A DNA stretch of 64,000 bases from Nocardia uniformis NBRC 13702 (GCF_001613345.1 NZ_BDCE01000075.1:62001-126000), one strand, 5' to 3'; shown: positions 44,676 to 55,421, counted from the first letter of the stretch. The notes: a model not told the origin generated them from the sequence alone. Made by a program: numbers and translations.

Positions 44676-44994
44676 TTACCCGGGTTCGCACCCCTTGTCG
44701 GTACTCCCCTCGTCTCCGGGCAGCCCGTCAGCGGGAGGAGCCGTCGACGCCGAGCAGCAGCCCAACAGTGAAATGCGCGACGGCGGTCCCGTGCGCAGCG
44801 CCTCGCGCACCGCCGACCATTCCGGCAGCATCTGCCGCACCTCGGGAAAGTCGGTCGGTCCGTCGGAGCCCACGGTCCAGCGCGACGGTGTGGCGTCCGT
44901 GGGCTCGCCGCCCGGTCCGCCGTATCACGAACTCGCCGAGGACGAAGCGCCGCAGCGCGGCGTACCGGTACGAGGCGAGCCGAAGACGAAGCAA
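44676..44994 (-). pseudogene. Possible frameshifted small gene
   Basis: In the 537-base gap between the monooxygenase and recD, GC-biased codons run in one minus-strand frame (LASYRYAALRRFVLGEFVIRR) and, from about 44910, in another (GSDGPTDFPEVRQMLPEWSAV, REALRTGPPSRISLLGC) down to the stop at 44676. Neither half is recognised. Either a frameshift split a small gene, or the second frame alone (GTG 44873, 65 residues) is the gene. The rest of the gap shows nothing. Confidence 0.3.
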
Positions 44995-45089
44995 CGATCG
45001 CGTCGCAAGTCGGTCGCCGAACTACCACGGCAGCACCAGAATTCGGCGGCCACAGCCATAGCCGTCCGTGGCGCGTGCGAGTGCGGTTC

Positions 45090-46976
45090 TCAGACGCGCA
45101 GGCCACTTGCTCGCAGTACTCGGCGGGCGATACCGGAGCGGATGGACTCCTCCGTGCCGATGATGCGGACATGGGTGCGGGCGCGGGTGATCGCCGTGTA
45201 CAGCAATTCCCGGGTGAGCAGGGTGGACTCGGGGCCGGGCAGGACCACCGAGACGGTGTCGTACTGACTGCCCTGGCTGCGGTGGATGGTCATGGCGTAC
45301 ACGGTGGTGACGCCCGGGAATTGGGTCGGATGCACCAGATACGGTTCGGTGCCGCGCTGTAGGGCGGCGCGCAGGGTGCCGTCGGGCGCGCGGACGATGA
45401 CGCCGGTATCGCCGTTGTAGATGCGGGCCTCGTGATCATTGGCGGTGACCAGTAGCGGTTGACCCGGATACCATTGGCCCGCACCGGGATCGGTGACGAC
45501 TCCGGCGCCGGTTACCCAGCTTGCGGCGAGCCGGTCCCAGCGTTCGACGCCGTACGGACCCTGGCGGTGGGCGCACAGCAGGCGGTGGGATTCCAGGGCG
45601 GTGAGGGCCGCGGTGGCGTCGCCGATGGTGGCGGCATCGGTGGCGGTCCGGGCGGCGCGCAGGACGTCGGCGCGGACATCAGTGATGTCGTCGGGGTTAT
45701 GCAGTGACAGTTCGTCGCCGCCGTCGGCCAGCAGGGCGAGGGCGGCATCGGCGTCACCGGCCCGGACGGCGACGGCGAGTTCGGCGATGCGGCCACCGAA
45801 GCGGCGGCCACGGGTGAGGCGAATAATGCCGCCGCGCAGGCGTTCTCGCTCCCGCCCAGACAGGGCGTCGGGATGGGCGGCGGCAGCGGACAGATCGCCG
45901 CCGAGGACGCGTTCGAGAGCCGGATTAGCCTGTCCCAGTACGGGTCCGGCGACCAGGTCGGCGAGTACCGCGCCCGCGTCGACCGACGCCAGCTGATCCG
46001 GGTCGCCGACCAGCACCAGGCGGGCATCGGGGCGGACGGCGGGCAGTAGGCGGCTCATCATGGTGAGCGACACCATGGAGGTTTCGTCGACCACGATGAC
46101 GTCGTAGGGCAGCCGGTTGAACTCATTGTGGCGGAAGCGCGAGGAGCCGCCGCGCTGCCAGCCGAGTAGGCGGTGCAGCGTGGCGGCGGTGAGTTCCGGC
46201 AGGCCGATATCCCCGGCCTGCTCGCGCACCGACTCCTGGAGGCGGGCAGCGGCTTTACCGGTGGGGGCGGCCAGGGCTATGCGCAATGCGGGCGCACCGG
46301 GGACGGCATTCTGATGGGCCACCAGCAGTGCGAGCACACGGGCGATGGTGTGGGTCTTACCGGTACCCGGGCCACCGGCGACCACCGTGGTCCACTGGGT
46401 GGCGGCGAGGGCGGCGGCCAGGCGCTGCCGGTCGGCGGGCTCTCCCGGTCCGGCGATATCCGGGAACAGCCGATCCAGTTCGCGCCGAACGAGTTCCGCG
46501 TCCACCATGGGGTGCGTTGTCGCCCGCTCGGTCAGCGCGTCGCGAATGATCTCCTCTTGCCGGAAGTAGCGATCCAGATAGAGCAGCGGCCCGGCATCGG
46601 ACCCGATGGGTGCGTCGATCAACCGCAGCGGCTTGAGCGGTCCGGCCGGGCTGCCGCAGATGAGCGGACTCACCCGCAGTGCCGCGATGACAGCGTCCAC
46701 ATCCGGCCACGGCAGCGTCGCCGGATCGATGGCCGATTCCTCGGTTCCTTCGGCGTCCACACCGATTTCGTGCATCCGCTTCACTTCCAGGCACACCGAG
46801 CCCGAACGCACCGCACGCACCGCGAGCGCGGTCGCGAACAGCACCAGCGGCGATTCCTCCCGCCCGAGGCGGCCGAGCCGCACCGCGACATGCACATCGG
46901 CCGCCGAGAGGACACCCGCTTCGTTGAAGATGCGCAGTGGACCGGTTCCACGCTGCGCCACGGAAATCGACGTCAT
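45090..46976 (-). CDS. recD: Exodeoxyribonuclease V subunit alpha
   Basis: 628 residues, start 46976. Superfamily 1B helicase: Walker A VVAGGPGTGKTHTI near 195, motif II VIVVDETSMVS, LVGDPDQLASVDAG (motif III) and, at the C-terminus, TIHRSQGSQYD and LLYTAITRAR. With RecB and RecC it forms the double-strand-break-processing nuclease/helicase. The order is recC-recB-recD on this strand with a 283-base gap before recD that holds dispersed repeats. Confidence 0.93.
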   Translation of the reverse strand: MTSISVAQRGTGPLRIFNEAGVLSAADVHVAVRLGRLGREESPLVLFATALAVRAVRSGSVCLEVKRMHEIGVDAEGTEESAIDPATLPWPDVDAVIAALRVSPLICGSPAGPLKPLRLIDAPIGSDAGPLLYLDRYFRQEEIIRDALTERATTHPMVDAELVRRELDRLFPDIAGPGEPADRQRLAAALAATQWTTVVAGGPGTGKTHTIARVLALLVAHQNAVPGAPALRIALAAPTGKAAARLQESVREQAGDIGLPELTAATLHRLLGWQRGGSSRFRHNEFNRLPYDVIVVDETSMVSLTMMSRLLPAVRPDARLVLVGDPDQLASVDAGAVLADLVAGPVLGQANPALERVLGGDLSAAAAHPDALSGRERERLRGGIIRLTRGRRFGGRIAELAVAVRAGDADAALALLADGGDELSLHNPDDITDVRADVLRAARTATDAATIGDATAALTALESHRLLCAHRQGPYGVERWDRLAASWVTGAGVVTDPGAGQWYPGQPLLVTANDHEARIYNGDTGVIVRAPDGTLRAALQRGTEPYLVHPTQFPGVTTVYAMTIHRSQGSQYDTVSVVLPGPESTLLTRELLYTAITRARTHVRIIGTEESIRSGIARRVLRASGLRV

Positions 46977-47127
46977 GCGCGGAATGCCTCCTGTATCGAG
47001 TGGATTCCGGCCGAATGGACGCCGGAGCGGGGACGTCTGGGCACGCTCACCGCGCTCACCTCAGCGGCGATGACAAGCTGACGGGAGCGTCCCACCACTC
47101 GATTGCCCCGGCCCGCACCCACGAGAT

Positions 47128-47190
47128 CGTCATCCCGGCATGCACTCGCGAAATCGTCATCCCGGCATGCTTTTGGCCGGGATCCACCCC
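47128..47190. repeat. Dispersed repeat, tandem half copies
   Basis: CGTCATCCCGGCATGC occurs at 47128 and again at 47156, the second followed by TTTTGGCCGGGATCCAC. A detached arm, GTGGATTCCGGCCGAATGG, lies at 47000. This is the gap between recB and recD; no gene is visible in its 283 bases. Confidence 0.7.
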
Positions 47191-47259
47191 CATGGTGCGC
47201 CACGAGTTTCCATGGATTCCGCGCCAGGGATCGCCGATACGGCCAGGCGCTCGCCGCGA

Positions 47260-50200
47260 TCATCGCCCCACCTCGGACTCTCCGGCGAGCAGACGCGACA
47301 GCTCCACGACCAGTTCGGCTGGCGGTTCCCAATCGAAAACGCCTGCGCCGTCGGGGGTGTCGGGGCCGATCATGCCGCGCACGAACAGGTAGCGGACGCC
47401 ACCGAGGTGGCGGGTGGGGTCGTAGTCGGGCATGCGCCAGCGCAGGTAGCGGTGCAGGGCAACGGCATACAGGATGGCCTGCAAGGGGTAGTGCGAGCGC
47501 ATCATCTCAGCGGCCATGCGCTCGTGGGTGTAGTGGGCGACGGTGAGGTCGCCGGTGCCGAGCCGGTTGGTCTTGTAGTCGACGATGACGAAGCGCGGGC
47601 CGGGAATGCGCAGGACCGCGTCGATACTGCCGGTGAGGTAGCCGCGCAGCGGCGTCGGGTCGAGGTCGGCGACCTGGTCGGCGTAGGCGAACAGGGGGTC
47701 GCCGGGGAGCAGGTGGCGGCGCAGGAGCGCGGCTATGTGTGGGACGGTGACGCGTTCGAATGCCGGGGTGTCGCCGCCGGTGAGGGGCAGTTCGAAGTCG
47801 AGTTCGCTGAGGCGGTCGCGGGTGGAGATATCTGCCAGGCAACCGAATCCGATGGGGGTGTGCATGACCGCGAGCAGGGACCCGGCGAGCACCTCGGGGT
47901 CGGCGTCGAACATCTGCTCGGCGACGGCGTGTGCGCAGCGGTCGCGGATTTCGGCGGCCAGGTCGGGGGCGTCGGTATCGACGTATTCGAGGACCTCGTG
48001 CACCAGGGTGCCGAATTCCGCGCCGTAGGGCAGCGTATTCATGAGTGAGGGTGCGGCGTCGGCGAGCGCGGCCTCGTCCTCGACGAGCACCGTGGGGGTT
48101 TCCGGTTCATCGGCGACGCCGCGGCCGTCCGGTTCCACGACGGGAGCGTGGTCGTGGGCTCCGGCGGTGAGCGCCGAATAGGAGGTACGCCGCCAGTCGT
48201 GGTCGAGGACGCGATCGAACCGGGCCGCGGCCAGTGCGCCGACAGGGTCGGTGCCACCGGCACCGCGCAGCTTTGCCGCGTGCACCCGGTCCGCGGTTTC
48301 CACGGCGATCACACCGTCGTTCGCGGTGGCGGCCCAGTCGGTAATCCTTTGCAGAGCAATGCGATCGGCGGGGACACCGACCTTGTCCGCCACCTCGGAC
48401 CCACCGGGCTCCCGGCCGAACAGCATCCGATGCAGCGGTCCGGTGGCGGTGTTGTAGGCCGGTGCCCACCACGCCACCACCTGCGCCCCGGCGCGGGTGA
48501 GCGCGACATACAGCAGCCGCAATTCCTCCCCCGCCGCCTCGGCGTCGGCCCGCAGCTTGCGCGCCGCGTGTCCGGGCGCGTCCGGTCCACCCACATCGAG
48601 GACGCGGCGGTCCCGCAGGTCGTGGAACAGCAGTGCCGCGTTCTTGGGCAGCATCATGGAGTCCCATGCGAAGGGCAGGTAGACGACGGGGAATTCGAGC
48701 CCTTTGCTGGCGTGCACGGTGGCGATCTGCACCGAACGCGCATCGCGGTCCAGGCGTCGACTGCGGCCGGCCACCGCGCCGGAGGCGGGGTCGCGAATCC
48801 GGTCGCCGAGCCAGCGGGTGAGTGCGGTCAGGCCGAGAGATTCGCGCAGCGACGCCTCGTCGAGGAGTTGCGCGATATGGCGCAGGTCGGTGAGCCGCCG
48901 TTCGCCACCGTCGAGGGCCAGCAGGCGTGGGGCCAATCCCTTTTCGGCGGAGAGTTTTTCGAAGACCGCGGCGAATCCGGCGCGTGTGAACAGGCGAGCG
49001 CCGTCGCGCAGCTGGGCACCGAGTTGGCCGACGAGATCGGCTCCGCCGCTGTCGATCTCGGCGGCGGAGATGCCGAACAGCGCCGTCCCCGCCGCGAGGC
49101 GAACCCGGTCACCGCGGTGCGGCTGTTCGAGCGCGCGCAGTACCCACAGCCAGTCCAGGGCGGCTTCGGTGCCGAAAACGCTTGCCCCGCCGGTGAGTAC
49201 CGAGGGAACGCCCGCCTTCTCCAGGGCGGCGCGCACCAGGTTCAGCTGGGTGTGGGTGCGCACCAGTACCGCGATATCGCCCGCGTCCAAGGCCCTTTCG
49301 CCCTGGGCGGTGGTGATGGTGGTCTTCGATTCGAGCAGCCGCACGATATCGGCCGCCACGTCGGTGGCCACCCGTTCGCGCTGCTTGCCGACGGCGGGGA
49401 AGCCGGATTTGTTCAGCGGCCCCGCGCCCGTGCGCGGCAGGCACCGCAGCCGCACCGGCGCAATGACCTCGGCGGGGCCGGTCAGCCGGGTCCACGGCCG
49501 GGTGGGCTCGACCGGGTTGACGGCAATCTCGGTGTGCCCCAGGGCCGCACCGCTCTGCACGTGGGCGAGCGCCCGCAGCAGCCCGGCATCGCTGCGCCAG
49601 TTGACGGTGAGTTCCTTGCGGCTGTCGGCGACCTCCACGGCGGTCAGATAGCTGAGCACCTCCGCGCCACGGAACGCGTAGATCGCCTGTTTGGGGTCAC
49701 CGACGAGCACCAGGGTGGCATGCCCGTGGAACGCCCGTCGCAGAATGTCCCACTGCAGCGGATCGGTGTCCTGGAACTCGTCGACGAGGGCCACCCGGAA
49801 CCGATCCCGAATACGCCGGCAGGCCTGTTCTCCGTGTTCGGAATCGGCCAGTACCCGATGCAGCAGCACCAGCAGATCATCGAAATCGCGAACACCCGAC
49901 AGTTGTTTGCGCCGTGCGACTTCCTCGCGCACCGCATTGGCGAACGCGACCCGCTCGGCGGCCGGATCTTCATCGAATTCGGCCTGCGGCACCAGAATCG
50001 CCTGCCGATCCCCCACCGCCGATACCGCCAGTTCATGCGCTTCCGACGGCGAGAACGGCGCACCGTCGCGCGCGTACCGGCTCACATACAGGTCATCGGA
50101 CACCGTCGAGACGAGATCCTCGATGCTCTCCACCAGGCGGGCTCCGGGATCGCGCTCCCCCGCCAGCCCGAGCTCATCGAGCATGCGCTGACAGAAACTG

Positions 50201-51318
50201 TGCGTGGTGGCAATGGATCCCGCGTCGAAATCCGACAGCGCCGCCAATAGTCGTTCCCGCCGCGCCGCCACCTCCCCCGCATCCGCCCGCGCCAGCAGAC
50301 GAACGAGATCATCCGCCGACTCGCGCGCGGCAACGGGATCGGCCAGCCCCGCGGCGACCTCCAGGAACCGATTCCGAGTCCGCTCCTTCAACTCCTGGGT
50401 AGCGGCCCGACTGAACGTCACCAGCAGCAACTGCGAGATATCGATCCCGGCCTCGGCCACATACCGCACCGCCAACCCCACAATGGCGTACGTCTTCCCG
50501 GTCCCGGCACTGGCTTCGAGCACCATCGTCCCGGACGGCAGCGGCCCGAGCAGATCGAACCGCGACTCCGAGACCACACCGAGTGCGTTCGCAGTACGCG
50601 CTTCCTCCACCGCCCAATCATCTGCGGGGGCTTCCCCGGAAACGCGCACGTCGGATGACCCCGGCGCGTCGTCCAGTTCCAGGGCGAGCTCCGGTTCCGA
50701 CGAGGGTGGGCCGAACTGCGCCTCGGCTGCCACGACAGCACCGGCAGTGGATGGGGCCGAGGCCACCGGTGCGGCCGACATCTCCATCGGCCGCGCGGTG
50801 TCGCGACCGGTCGCGGTGATCGACTCGTTAGCGGGGAGCCGAGCCACCGTGCGACCGTCCCGCGCCGCTGCCGCGGAGTCACTCCGGGTGGGGCCCGCCG
50901 CGTCGCGACTGATACCCGGTCCGGCAGTCCGGGAACCGCCGGTATCCCGATCGGCGTGCGACGCCGCCGTCGCACGCGCCGTGGCCGGGCCGAGTTCGCC
51001 CCCCGTGCCTCGATCCGCCGTTTCGGCCGCACCGGAGGTCTCGGGCGGCGCCGCGGCAGGTGCCGCACGCCGCGCGCTCACCGGTTCAGCCGATGTGGTG
51101 GTCCGGCTCCGAATATCGCCCGAACCACGCTTGTCACCGCCCGCGTCGCGGGGTGGCGATTCCGTGCGCACGGCTGGCACCTCCTCGAGCGGAAGTGCCA
51201 GCAGGTCGTCGCCATCGGTACCGGACCGCTGTGGCTCCCGCGACGCGCGAGGTCGGCGGCGGGTGGCCGGGGTGTCGGTGTCCACTACGTCGGCGAGGGA
51301 GAAGAGTTCCTCACTCAT
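47260..51318 (-). CDS. recB: Exodeoxyribonuclease V subunit beta
   Basis: 1352 residues from ATG 51318, 19 bases after the recC stop. UvrD-like helicase: Walker A EASAGTGKTYAI near residue 267, ALVDEFQDTDPLQW, VGDPKQAIYAFRGAE, HASKGLEFPVVYLPFAWD and LYVALTRA. The C-terminal RecB nuclease domain has FVIVDYKTNRLG (active-site D and K). The first about 240 residues are a low-complexity, probably disordered Ala/Arg/Ser/Thr segment; in most RecB proteins Walker A lies within the first 30 residues. Confidence 0.92.
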   Translation of the reverse strand: MSEELFSLADVVDTDTPATRRRPRASREPQRSGTDGDDLLALPLEEVPAVRTESPPRDAGGDKRGSGDIRSRTTTSAEPVSARRAAPAAAPPETSGAAETADRGTGGELGPATARATAASHADRDTGGSRTAGPGISRDAAGPTRSDSAAAARDGRTVARLPANESITATGRDTARPMEMSAAPVASAPSTAGAVVAAEAQFGPPSSEPELALELDDAPGSSDVRVSGEAPADDWAVEEARTANALGVVSESRFDLLGPLPSGTMVLEASAGTGKTYAIVGLAVRYVAEAGIDISQLLLVTFSRAATQELKERTRNRFLEVAAGLADPVAARESADDLVRLLARADAGEVAARRERLLAALSDFDAGSIATTHSFCQRMLDELGLAGERDPGARLVESIEDLVSTVSDDLYVSRYARDGAPFSPSEAHELAVSAVGDRQAILVPQAEFDEDPAAERVAFANAVREEVARRKQLSGVRDFDDLLVLLHRVLADSEHGEQACRRIRDRFRVALVDEFQDTDPLQWDILRRAFHGHATLVLVGDPKQAIYAFRGAEVLSYLTAVEVADSRKELTVNWRSDAGLLRALAHVQSGAALGHTEIAVNPVEPTRPWTRLTGPAEVIAPVRLRCLPRTGAGPLNKSGFPAVGKQRERVATDVAADIVRLLESKTTITTAQGERALDAGDIAVLVRTHTQLNLVRAALEKAGVPSVLTGGASVFGTEAALDWLWVLRALEQPHRGDRVRLAAGTALFGISAAEIDSGGADLVGQLGAQLRDGARLFTRAGFAAVFEKLSAEKGLAPRLLALDGGERRLTDLRHIAQLLDEASLRESLGLTALTRWLGDRIRDPASGAVAGRSRRLDRDARSVQIATVHASKGLEFPVVYLPFAWDSMMLPKNAALLFHDLRDRRVLDVGGPDAPGHAARKLRADAEAAGEELRLLYVALTRAGAQVVAWWAPAYNTATGPLHRMLFGREPGGSEVADKVGVPADRIALQRITDWAATANDGVIAVETADRVHAAKLRGAGGTDPVGALAAARFDRVLDHDWRRTSYSALTAGAHDHAPVVEPDGRGVADEPETPTVLVEDEAALADAAPSLMNTLPYGAEFGTLVHEVLEYVDTDAPDLAAEIRDRCAHAVAEQMFDADPEVLAGSLLAVMHTPIGFGCLADISTRDRLSELDFELPLTGGDTPAFERVTVPHIAALLRRHLLPGDPLFAYADQVADLDPTPLRGYLTGSIDAVLRIPGPRFVIVDYKTNRLGTGDLTVAHYTHERMAAEMMRSHYPLQAILYAVALHRYLRWRMPDYDPTRHLGGVRYLFVRGMIGPDTPDGAGVFDWEPPAELVVELSRLLAGESEVGR

Positions 51319-51337
51319 CGGCGGCTCGAGGTGGTGG

Positions 51338-54300
51338 TCACGGTCTCCCTTGTTTCTCGTTGGCGAGCAACGGATTCCATAGACTTCGGGCCAGTTCGCC
51401 GAAGCGGGTCGGTTCGTCGCCGCCGTATTGCGCGGGTGCGTCGGTGAGGTCGGTGAAGCGCAGGTTCGAGCCCCAGATCTGACGCAGGTAGCGATCGTTT
51501 CGTTCACCGTACGCGCCGCCGAATTCCTGTTCGGCGGATAGGGTGGCGTCCTCCGGTGACGCGCCCTTGCACCGGCGGTCGGCGTAGAGGGCCGTGGCGG
51601 CGGGGGCGATGGGGAGGGCCTCGGTGAGTCCGGTATCGCGCAGGCGGACGAGCTGGCGCAGAATATCGCGGGCGGTGGCGGCGTCGGGGGCGATGAGGAC
51701 CGATTGCCAGACCGGATTTCGGAACGCGCCGCGACCGAGGGTGATGGCGCGCCAGCTCTGATGCGAGCCGCTGGCGGCGAGGGCCAGCAGGCGCACCCAG
51801 GCCGCTATGCGGTGTTTGGCGGCCAGGCGCGAGTAGGTGGTGCGCAGCAGGGCATCGTCGTGGACGTCGGGGACGGTGCCGGTGAGGCGTCGGCCCTCGC
51901 CGAGGTCCACGGCCACATCGATGGTGCGCCCGGGGATTTCGTGCATCGGTCGCGCGACGCGCGCCAGCTGGTCGACGGTGCTCTCGATATCGTCGAGGAC
52001 AGCCGCGCCCATACGCGCGGGCGGCAGGGTGCCGCGCCGCCATTCGGCCGCACGCAGGACATCGGCCTCCACCCCATTGAGGCGCGCCCCCAACATGCGT
52101 TCGCCCATACTCCATTTGGTGAGCCCGTCCAGGGCGATGGGCAGCCGGTCGTCGATCTCCTCTTCCTCCTCGGGGACGCGAATCCCCAAGCGCTGCCACA
52201 GGAATGCGCGCACCGGATGTTCGACGAACGACACCAGGTCGGTGAGTTCCACATCGCCGGGTGCGGTCGGTTCCAGTGGTGCGGCGAGGAATACCGGCCG
52301 CGGCTGCTGGGGCTGGCGGGCCGCCACCGCGCCCGCGAGGGCCACCGGGTCGAAGCTGAACGGCTTCTCGGCACGGAAGTTGGCGGCGTCGAAGGGCTGC
52401 AGGGGATGGCGGGTGACGATCTCGCCCATGGCGTCACGCCCCACATGCGCGCGCACGGTGTCCAGGAGTTCGGCGAGCGGAATCGCGGGCGGCCGATGCG
52501 CACCACTGACCGGATCGGATCCGGTGTGCAACAGAATGATTCGCTCCCCCGCGGCCATAATCGCGTCGAGCAGCAGTTGCCGGTCCTCGCTGCGCGGATC
52601 GCGATCGCCGGGACACCGGTGTCGCGCCAGCACATCGTCGCCGTCGATACCGCCCGAGCGCGGGAACACCTCATCGTCGAGTCCGAGCAGCACCACCACC
52701 CGGTGCGGCACCGACCGCATGGGCACCATGCTGCATACGGTCAGCTCGCCGGTGCGGAAGTTGGCCCGGGACGCCCGCCCCGCCAGACGCGCGGACAGCA
52801 GCGCGGCGATATCGGGCAGGCGCAGTGGAACCTGCCCCGCGTATTCGAGCGCGGCGGCGATCTCGCGCCGCGCCTGCACGCCCATCCACCCTTGGCTTCT
52901 GGGCATATCGGTGAGCAGTTCCAGGGCGCGCCCCAGCACCACCGCCCACTCGCTCGCCGGTCGCTCGGCCCCCGCCGGTTCGGTCAGGGTCGGTCCGCGC
53001 AGATCCCGCAGGCAGACCGCGAGCCGATCCACGAATTCGGCGAACCGCCCGGCCAGATCGATGTCATTGCTGTCGACATCGTCGAGGGGCAGCGCCAAAT
53101 CCAGCCAGTCCTCACTGGATTCACCCGCGGCCACCCCGAGCAGAATGCGATCCACGGCGGCATTGACGGTGTTCTGCGCGAAGTCGCCGAGTCCGAACGC
53201 CTGCCGCTGCCGCAGTCCGATCCCCCAGCGCGCCCCCGTTTCGGCGGCCCATTCGCGCAACCGCTCGATATCGTCGTCATCGAAACCGCAGCGGTGCCGA
53301 ACCGGTTCCGCCGCAGCGAGATCGAGCACCTCGGTAACGGTGACCCGCGCATCGGCCAACTCCAGGAGCGTCCCGATCACTCCGAGTAGCGGATTCACCG
53401 CACGCTGCGCCCGGTCGGCCAATCGCACCCGCAACCCGTGCGCGGGATGCCCCGGCTCCGAGCTATCGAGGGACCACTGCCCGAATGCCGCCCGCACCAA
53501 CGGGGCATAGCTCTCCACGTCCGGGCACATGACGATCACATCGCGCGGTTGCAGGGTCGGGTCGTCGGCGAATACCCGCAGTAGCGCATCCCGCATGACC
53601 TCGACCTGCCGAGCCGGGCCGTGACACGCGTGCACGGTGACGGTGCCGTCGGCGGCGAGCGCGGCATCAGCGTCAGGTGGCCACCGATCCGCCTTGATAG
53701 CGGCCTGCAACTCCGACAACAGCGTGCTGCGGGACGCACGGCCCACACTTCCGACACCTGATCCCGTACGCCCCACCGACCCCTCGGTACGTGAGTAGGT
53801 TTCGACCGCGGGCTCGAGGGTCGGCACATCGGCCGATCCGTCCGGCGACTCATGGTAGGTCTCGGTGTGCTCGTATGCCGCCAGCCGCTGCTGCAACTCC
53901 CGCACATCGCGACTCAATGCCGCGAGCAGCGGATGCCGCACCCGCACAAGAGAATCGGACGATTCACCCGATACCGACACGGCAGGCCTCGGCCGGTTGG
54001 CGGATTCCGCGGCAAGTGGGTCCGGCCGCTCCACCGGCTCCGAATCCGCCAGAAGTTCCGGCTGATCAAGCGAGAAGGATTCCGACCGGTCGGCTGAAAC
54101 TGCTTGCGCCCCCGCATCAATCACACCCGATCCGGCATGGCCCTCGCGTAGCCCCTCGTCCACCGTAGGCAGTCCCACGTCATCGTCGCGCAGTCCAGCA
54201 CCAACCGCTTGCGACCCCGCGCCGCCCATCGGCCCGATCTCCGCCCACAGCGCCGGACTGGGATGCACCAACCACAAATGCACCTCGCGCCCCACCGACA

Positions 54301-55036
54301 ACGCGGACAACACGTCCAACTGATCGGTCGCCAAACGGGTGACGCCGAAGAGCGAAATCCGTTCCGGCAGCGACACACATCCGGGCTCGGCGCGCAGGCG
54401 CGCACACGCCGCTTCCAGGCGTTCTGCCGGGCTCGGTACCCCGACCGCCGCGCGCAATCGCCGCCACAGCTGCGGCTGCCACCGCAGATCCTCCGGCAGC
54501 TCCCGACCGGTCCCATCGGTATCGACCCCACTCGCCCATGCGGTGACCATCCCGGGCCGCTGGGTTCCGTAACTGTCGAACAGGTCCGCGATCCGCGAAG
54601 CGGTCGCATACCGCCGCCCCACTCGATGCCCGCCCGGATCACCCTGTCCGAGATGTCGGGACAGCACCGCGCACCACGACTCACCCAGCACCGCGTCGAG
54701 CACCGGCAGCAGTGTCCACACCAAACGCTCGGGGGCCCAAGGATCTTCCTCCGGCGTCAATCCGGTCGCCTCCGCCAAAACCGCTCCCACCAGCGACGCC
54801 GGATCCGGGAACGCGATATTCGCGGCAATCCCGTCGGCACCGACAGCGGCACCGCCGCCAGTACGCACCGCCGCGGTCCCCAGCACCGTCGCCAACCGCT
54901 GATTCAGCCAGCGCTCGATGCCCTTCGCCGGCACCGCCACCACCTCGGGGGTGAACGGATCGGCAAGCGGCGCGGTGAGCAGCTGAGCGAGCGCGGCGGC
55001 GAGCGTGTCCGCCCGTTCGGCCCGGTGAATGTGCAC
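51338..55036 (-). CDS. recC: Exodeoxyribonuclease V subunit gamma
   Basis: 1232 residues, GTG 55036. Begins IHRAERADTLAAALAQLL, then VAVPAKGIERWLNQRLA, typical of RecC. Inactivated helicase-like domains follow with LRVRLADRAQR and VVLLGLDDEVFPR, then a C-terminal region VFLAAPLEPTAPGDVELTDLVSFVEHPVRAFL. RecC scans for recombination hotspots and holds RecB and RecD together. Residues about 270-450 carry low-complexity Ser/Ala/Glu/Asp insertions around a core helix (RHPLLAALSRDVRELQQRL). Confidence 0.92.
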   Translation of the reverse strand: MHIHRAERADTLAAALAQLLTAPLADPFTPEVVAVPAKGIERWLNQRLATVLGTAAVRTGGGAAVGADGIAANIAFPDPASLVGAVLAEATGLTPEEDPWAPERLVWTLLPVLDAVLGESWCAVLSRHLGQGDPGGHRVGRRYATASRIADLFDSYGTQRPGMVTAWASGVDTDGTGRELPEDLRWQPQLWRRLRAAVGVPSPAERLEAACARLRAEPGCVSLPERISLFGVTRLATDQLDVLSALSVGREVHLWLVHPSPALWAEIGPMGGAGSQAVGAGLRDDDVGLPTVDEGLREGHAGSGVIDAGAQAVSADRSESFSLDQPELLADSEPVERPDPLAAESANRPRPAVSVSGESSDSLVRVRHPLLAALSRDVRELQQRLAAYEHTETYHESPDGSADVPTLEPAVETYSRTEGSVGRTGSGVGSVGRASRSTLLSELQAAIKADRWPPDADAALAADGTVTVHACHGPARQVEVMRDALLRVFADDPTLQPRDVIVMCPDVESYAPLVRAAFGQWSLDSSEPGHPAHGLRVRLADRAQRAVNPLLGVIGTLLELADARVTVTEVLDLAAAEPVRHRCGFDDDDIERLREWAAETGARWGIGLRQRQAFGLGDFAQNTVNAAVDRILLGVAAGESSEDWLDLALPLDDVDSNDIDLAGRFAEFVDRLAVCLRDLRGPTLTEPAGAERPASEWAVVLGRALELLTDMPRSQGWMGVQARREIAAALEYAGQVPLRLPDIAALLSARLAGRASRANFRTGELTVCSMVPMRSVPHRVVVLLGLDDEVFPRSGGIDGDDVLARHRCPGDRDPRSEDRQLLLDAIMAAGERIILLHTGSDPVSGAHRPPAIPLAELLDTVRAHVGRDAMGEIVTRHPLQPFDAANFRAEKPFSFDPVALAGAVAARQPQQPRPVFLAAPLEPTAPGDVELTDLVSFVEHPVRAFLWQRLGIRVPEEEEEIDDRLPIALDGLTKWSMGERMLGARLNGVEADVLRAAEWRRGTLPPARMGAAVLDDIESTVDQLARVARPMHEIPGRTIDVAVDLGEGRRLTGTVPDVHDDALLRTTYSRLAAKHRIAAWVRLLALAASGSHQSWRAITLGRGAFRNPVWQSVLIAPDAATARDILRQLVRLRDTGLTEALPIAPAATALYADRRCKGASPEDATLSAEQEFGGAYGERNDRYLRQIWGSNLRFTDLTDAPAQYGGDEPTRFGELARSLWNPLLANEKQGRP

Positions 55037-55214
55037 GAGCTGTGTCTATACAGTCGGCGAACGACATGCAAACACCGAGTACCGCGCGTTGCCCGGTGAC
55101 ACCCGCCACATGCCGCGAATTTGCTCGGGCGCGTCACACGGGTTTTCTACTGCGGTATGCGACAGTGCTTTTCGGGGAGGGTGGGTGTAGGTACGGAAAG
55201 GCTGGTTCACAACG

Positions 55215-55421
55215 ATGTCCGCCACGGTGATTCCCCTGGTACCCAGAAGCGGGTTCACGGTCCGTCGCATCGGAGACCGCTGGGAGTTGGTCAACTCGCG
55301 CCACTACGGCCGCGGTGTCGTATTGCGAACCTGGCCGCGCGAACATCACACCGAGGCCTTCGAGCACTGCTACCGCCTCAATGGCCGCAGCGTCGAAGAG
55401 CTGCAGGCCGCCTTCCACTGA
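55215..55421 (+). CDS. Small protein of unknown function
   Basis: 68 residues, ATG 55215 behind GGAAAGG. Reads MSATVIPLVPRSGFTVRRIG then DRWELVNSRHYGRGVVLRTWP; a short soluble protein with a likely beta-hairpin and a C-terminal helix (SVEELQAAF). Divergent from recC. Codon bias and the ribosome binding site support a real gene; I do not recognise the family. Confidence 0.65.
   Translation: MSATVIPLVPRSGFTVRRIGDRWELVNSRHYGRGVVLRTWPREHHTEAFEHCYRLNGRSVEELQAAFH

Noticed and set aside
48148..50250. 700-codon plus-strand frame opposite recB
   Set aside because: Antisense to conserved helicase motifs of RecB, with no recognisable domain of its own.
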